Below, one piece after another: positions 58,924-64,000 of a DNA stretch of 64,000 nucleotides. Each line of letters begins with the position of its first letter. Position 1 is the first letter of the stretch. The DNA lies in NCBI RefSeq assembly GCF_026210795.1, contig NC_089431.1, forward strand, positions 4,588,001 to 4,652,000, read 5' to 3'. The position numbers were made by a program, and so were the translations under genes. Below the pieces are notes generated by a model, which saw only the letters and a program-made list of their open reading frames with translations, was not told where the DNA came from and ran no database searches. The DNA is from Rhizophagus irregularis (taxonomy: Eukaryota; Glomeromycota; Glomeromycetes; Glomerales; Glomeraceae).

Positions 58924-60128
58924 ATGTCTAAAAATTGGATTGAAATATCTCTTTCAAACAAACATATTAAATATTATAACTATAAAGACTTTTTTAACTT
59001 TGAAGTAATTGGCTCTGGAGGCTTCGGAAAGGTTTATCGAGCAAACTGGAAAAATCCTCGTAATACTTTAGCATTAAAATCTCTCAACGACTATACAGCT
59101 AAAAACATTGTTTACGAGGTGTCTACATTATAACATATATGTTTAACATATATTTCGTCTTCAGTTTATAATATATGCATGTCTAATAAAAAAAAATCTT
59201 TATTATTTAGCTGACAATCCAGCGCGACGTCGATTTTCATGAGAATATCATTAGGTTTTTGGGCATCACAATAGGCATATAATTTTGATATTAGTTATAT
59301 GAAATTTTAATGTAATTTATAATTAACATTTATTTCTTTTTAACAAGATAATCAAAATTCTGAAAAGTCTGGTTATATGTTGGTAATGGAATATGCAAAT
59401 AATGGTACTCTTCGAAGTTATTTAGAAAAAAATATTTACAATCTCACATGGAATGATAAATTCAAAATGGCATATCAATTAGCTTGTGCTGTATCATGTT
59501 TACATGATGAGAATATTATTCATTGTGATTTGGTAATTCATTATTTTATATTACATTTATTATGTATTTATAATTTTAATTCAGTTATTTTATATAATTA
59601 TAGCACTCCAACAATGTGTTAATCCATCAAAATATGATCAAATTGGCTGATTTTGGATTATCAAAAATGATTGATGGCCCAAGTGCATCAGAACAAGGTG
59701 GTGTAATTCCTTATACTGACCCGAAAAGGTTCGTAACTTATTCATACTCTCTGAACCAAAAAAGCGATGTTTATAGTATTGGCGTACTTCTATGGGAAAT
59801 ATCAAGCTGTCGGCCACCTTTTAAAGATAAGTCTAATCAATTTGTATTACCGATTAAGATTTCGCAAGGTCTTAGAGAAACACCTATTTCTAATACACCT
59901 AAGGACTATGAAAAACTTTATACCGGTAAATATAATTTGAAAGCTTAATTATGATCAAAATATTATCAATAACATTGATGATATTGTTGATTTATAGATT
60001 GTTGGAAACATGAATCAGATGATCGTCCAACTATCCAAAATGTAGTTACTAGACTAGAAGCAATTATGACGAAATATAATATAACTGCGAGGTCTGCTTG
60101 GATACCTCTAATGGGCAGTTTTATATAA
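58924..60128 (+). CDS. K11: HCD-type kinase, Sel1 tail lost (298 aa)
   Basis: Exons: 58924-59118, 59211-59274, 59348-59532, 59604-59925, 59998-60128. The glycine loop GSGGFGKVY and Lys (LALKSL) are intact. The catalytic loop reads HCDLHSNN: Asp147 and the Asn are kept but the HRD Arg is Cys. DFG is present. The intron after exon 2 begins GC (ATAGGCATATAA where paralogues have ATAGGTATAA), either a GC-AG intron or a splicing defect. After the kinase domain the match to K12 (RSAWTPP) ends at about 60110 and unrelated sequence (GGGCAGTTTTATATAACACT) supplies a stop; no Sel1 part is found downstream. It may be a shortened kinase or a dying copy. Confidence 0.7.
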
Positions 60129-60210
60129 CACTGTTTTATATAACATATATAGCGTGTTATATAACTGTTACATTGTTACAGTATATAACAGTTATATAAC
60201 CAAATAAGCA
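60112..60210. repeat. TATATAAC/GTTATATA hairpin-rich repeat at K11 break
   Basis: A dense cluster of TTATATAACA and TGTTATATAAC words in both orientations (for example CAGTATATAACAGTTATATA). It begins exactly where K11 loses similarity to K12, so it is the probable end of an inserted or rearranged segment. Confidence 0.5.
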
Positions 60211-61862
60211 TTTTTAAGAAAAAATATTTATTGTGAGATAACTTTTATCTAATAATCATAGAAAAAATAAAATATGGTTTACTAGATTCACCTCATTGAG
60301 ATGCATCTAATGATGGTAATTTTATATCTCTGACAATCATAGGTCAACAGATATTCATGAGTTTTTAAAAACAGTTAAATGAAGCTAATTCACTATATAT
60401 CAATATTAGAAAAATGAAACAACTACCATTGGATACGTCTTTATGAGACGAATCTAATGTATGTGCTTCATAATTTTACAGTAATTAATTAGAAAATTAT
60501 ATCAATATTAAAATTGTCAAGGTTGCGAAGTTGCAGTAGCTGGTTAATCATTTTGTATTATTAAATTATTAATAATTAGTGATTCGATTTTCATAAATTT
60601 TTTATAGATGTATTACATCGGGAAATTTTTTACAGGTGATATATAGCGATATATATCACTTTATCGATATATATCCCATTATTTTTAAAATGTGATATAT
60701 ATCGATAATAATCGCACTCGTCGATTATTAACAATATGATTAAATTAACAACTGTATCATCACTAATGATTATTATCTTACAGTAAAACAAATTAGATTA
60801 TTTATTGTATTAAATATTAAATAACATTATATTATTTATTGTTAGATAACGTTAAATTACTATATTGTTAAATGTAGTTCAGTTTTATTATATCAATAAA
60901 ATACATTTGAAATCTATGCTAAATCTATACTAAATTCCTAAACAAATCTATTATGTGTCTAATCGGATCCCAACATTCCTTATTGATACTCTACTAATCG
61001 TATTATAATATCGTTCATTTACAAAGGAATCTGCCTACAAAACGTTCTGATAAAAGAAAGAGTTCATTACCAACTCTTTTCTACCTTTACTGAAATCAAT
61101 CTCTATAGATTTGATGTACTGACCACCTAAAAAAAGAAAAGTAATGAAATGTTAATAATCATTTCGTTAAAAGGATATAATTTTTTTAAAAAATATAAAA
61201 ACTGATATCCACCTTAAATCATCACAAATTATAAAATTTTGCCGATGTTCATTGCGTGACAAATTGGTCTCGTGATTGTAATTAATTTGTATCGATCATA
61301 ACATTTAAATTACAACAATGAAACAATAGTACAACTTAGAAATACAAACAATACTTTATATTTGTGCAGCTTTCCATATGCGCATAACAAAAAATTTTTA
61401 AAATCTACTATTAAATTTCATATAATACCGATACGTATTTAATTTTGAAAAAAATTACGTATCAGATTATAATAACAAATTCTATTACGTCAAAAAAAAA
61501 TGAATAAAACAAAGCAACAATTTCTCATTATAATCGATCGTCAAAAAAATTGACAATCAGCTTTGGAGATGTGTAAAAATGTCAATATCGGGTTAGGATG
61601 AAATTTTATATTCCGCTTATTAATGTCTTTAAATGGAAACCTAATAATGAAGTCGCTATCAAATTGTTATTATTTATTGTATTACCTTATTTTATTATAA
61701 TGTATATGTATGGAAAAAATAAAATAAATAAAACCATTCCATATACGGTTTTGTAACCCAATGATCAACTTTCACTTTTGGGGAATAATTTTTCCGATTG
61801 ATATTGTTTTATAAACTTGCTTTTTAAAAGAAATTTAAACCACTTTACTTCTGTAGATAAAA
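60211..61862. other. Spacer K11-K12
   Basis: No gene. Palindromic GATATATATC words cluster at 60640-60705 (GTGATATATAGCGATATATA). The usual upstream words appear only near 61600-61750 (TTCCGCTTATTAATGTC, TGGAAACCTAATAATGAAG). The Sel1 part expected for K11 is absent here. Confidence 0.5.
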
Positions 61863-63659
61863 ATGTCTAAACAAGACTGGGCAAATTGGATTGATGATGC
61901 TACTTCAAAAAATTATATTAAACATTATGAATATAAAGACTTTTTTAATCTTAAAGAAATTGGTTTCGGAGGCTTCGGAAAGGTTTATCGTGCAAGCTGG
62001 AAAAATCCTCGTAATATTTTAGCAATAAAATCTATCAACGACCCCAATGCTAAAAAAATTGTTTACGAGGTGATATATTATAACATAAAGTATATTTCGT
62101 CTTTATAATAAATTCATTTTCCAATAAAAAAATTCTTCTTTATTATTTTATAGCTTAAAATTCATCGTGAAGTACATTTTAATGATTATATTATAAAATT
62201 CCATGGTGTTACAATAAGTATAAATAATTCTAATATTTGATTTTATATGAAATTTTAATATAATTTATGAAAATTATAAATTAAATATTTTATTTTCTTT
62301 TAAAAAGATAATCAAAATTCTGGTTCAAAGAAATGCTATATGTTGGTAATGGAATACGCGGACAGTGGTACACTTCGAAATTATTTAGAAAAAAATATTA
62401 ACAATCTCACTTGGAATGATAAATTCAAAATGGCATATCAATTAGCTAGTGGTGTATTATGCCTACATGAAGAGGATATTATTCATTGTGATTTGGTAAT
62501 TCATTTGTTTATATTACATTTATTATGTATTTATAATTTTAGTTCAGTTATTTATTTATTATTAATTAATAGCACTCCTGCAACGTGTTAGTCCATCAAA
62601 ATACAATCAAATTGGCTGATTTTGGACTATCAAAAATTATTAATGACCCAAGTGCATCACAACAAGGTGGTGTAATTCCTTATACTGACCCGAAAAGGTT
62701 CGTAACTGATTCATACTCTCTGAACCAAAAGAGCGATGTTTATAGTATTGGCGTACTTCTATGGGAAATATCAAGCTGTCGGCCACCTTTTAGAGATAAG
62801 TCTAATCAGCTTGGATTACCGATTAGGATTTCGCAAGGTCTTAGAGAAACACCTATTTCTAATACACCTAAGGACTATGAAAAACTTTATACCGGTAAAT
62901 ATAATTTGAAAGCTTAATTATGGTTTAAAATATTATTATCAATAACATTGATGATATTGTTAATTTATAGATTGTTGGAATCATGAACCAGATGATCGTC
63001 CAATTATCCAAAATGTGGTTGCTAGATTAGAAGCAATTATGACGAAATATAATATAACTGAGAGGTCTGCTTGGACACCTCCTATTAATAGTTTATCACA
63101 TAACAATTTGCCTCGAGGTTTTAATAATAATATGAATAATACAATCAAAGTAGAACCTTTAAAGTCACCGAGTAAAGCACCTCAGACTAACTTTTATAAG
63201 CAAAAATCCGAAAAAGATATAGTCGATGGAATAGCTGCTCTTTCTGATGACATATACGATCGAAATAAAAAGCAGAGAATTCTTAATTACATTAAAGAAC
63301 ATCATAAAACTTCAGGAGAAATTTTTGACTGGCTATCAAATAATCAAAGTGAAGCCAACTCTCTTCTTGTACTTGGAGATTTTTATTATTTAGGAATTGC
63401 AACTTTGGCTGATAATAAAAAAGCTTATAAGTACTATGAGGAAGCAGGAAATAAAGGAAATAGCTTAGCTCAGTACACTCTTGGAATTTTAAGTGAAAAG
63501 GAAGAAAGAGATACTTGTGCAGCAATGTATTGGTTTAACGAATCTGCTAAACAAGGAAACCAAAAAGCTATAAATAATTTCTATAGATTACAAAGTGATA
63601 ATTGCAGATCCTATAAACTTACAAATAAATATAGCATGATGGGTCGAAATCTTGTTTAG
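61863..63659 (+). CDS. K12: HCD-type kinase with Sel1 repeats (489 aa)
   Basis: Exons: 61863-62069, 62154-62217, 62308-62495, 62573-62894, 62971-63659. The glycine loop is GFGGFGKVY, Lys is in LAIKSI, the catalytic loop is HCDLHSCN (Asp152; Arg to Cys) and DFG lies at 169-171. The usual Asn in the DNIIKF helix is Tyr (NDYIIKF). A linker with NTIKVEPLKSPSKAPQ is followed by two Sel1 repeats (SLLVLGDFYYLGIATLADNK; SLAQYTLGILSEK; AMYWFNESAKQGNQKA). The end of exon 1, intron 1 and exon 2 match K8, whereas exons 4-5 match K11 and K10. The protein reads through without breaks. Confidence 0.9.
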
Positions 63660-64000
63660 TTTTTTTTATTATTTAATATTTTATTATTTCATCAGCTTTA
63701 ATTACCTTTTTAAATTATAATACAAAAAATATTAGTTTGTAAACGTTTTATATAATTTTTGTTATTTTTGTTACAAATATTAAAGAGATTTGATAAATTT
63801 TTAAAAAATTTTTATAAAATCGGTTAATTAGCTGTTTGTAAGATTTTGTGATCTTATTTTCGGAGCGAAGCGTATGTGATTGGTAAATTTTGCGGTCACG
63901 TGGATATTTTCGTTTAAAAAACGTCATGTGATGATATGATTCACATTTCACAAAATTTAACCATGATTAATTTAATTTGTTTTCCGCCCGAACTATAATT
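63660..64000. other. Right edge, no gene seen
   Basis: AT-rich 3' flank of K12 followed by a slightly less AT-rich end (TTTTCGGAGCGAAGCGTATG). A 67-codon minus-strand frame has no recognisable features. Confidence 0.4.

Overview
The window is AT-rich (roughly three quarters A+T), has short GT-AG introns of about 70-90 bases, and carries lineage-specific arrays of BTB-TLDc genes and of TKL-type kinase genes with Sel1 repeats. This combination is what I know from arbuscular mycorrhizal fungi of the Glomeromycotina (Rhizophagus-like). That assignment rests on gene families and gene style, not on a marker gene or a search.

Layout. (1) 1-2731: left-edge fossil of an apparent LTR element on the minus strand, with one LTR, a leader holding a small tandem repeat, and two open frames; it runs off the window. 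(2) 3408-19965: five BTB-BACK-TLDc genes, T1-T4 on plus and T5 on minus, all with one intron at the same place in the BTB domain. T3, T4 and T5 are open; T1 and T2 each carry one frame-breaking deletion. The stretches between them are themselves duplicated, and comparing copies shows a 604-bp MITE as a filled site beside its empty site. A 1.26-kb element made of 182-bp hairpin units lies between T2 and T3. (3) 19966-24915: a gene-poor stretch with a T-rich tract, a 450-bp purine-rich tract and a possible degraded gene. (4) 24916-63659: twelve kinase loci, all on plus, plus one relic. Each has five exons with splice sites at the same codons; introns 1-3 split the kinase domain and intron 4 lies near its end. 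I call them K1-K12 in order (K1 24916, K2 29280, K3 31777, K4 34542, K5 37271, K6 39968, K7 45265, K8 47937, K9 51830, K10 54764, K11 58924, K12 61863); the relic lies at 50945-51190. A broken ubiquitin/PARP-like gene sits between K6 and K7.

How the genes work together. The kinases share a short N-terminal leader, a TKL-like kinase domain, and one of three tails: (a) Ser/Arg/Asn octapeptide repeats followed by Sel1 repeats (K1-K5, K8); (b) a linker with an IKVEP motif followed by Sel1 repeats (K10, K12); (c) no Sel1 but repetitive Asn/Ser/Gln-rich tails (K7, K9; K6 is cut short). Exon and intron similarity between loci is mosaic, which points to gene conversion or unequal crossing-over within the array. 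Several members have lost key catalytic residues: K10 lacks DFG, K11 and K12 have HCD for HRD, and K7 and K8 have damaged glycine loops. The array therefore looks like a mix of active kinases and pseudokinases diversifying by recombination and by coding minisatellites. The TLDc proteins would be expected to act as BTB-type adaptors. A functional link between the two arrays is not shown by sequence.

Mobile DNA is mostly short non-autonomous elements. Five of them start with CCC, end with GGG and have 3-bp target duplications.
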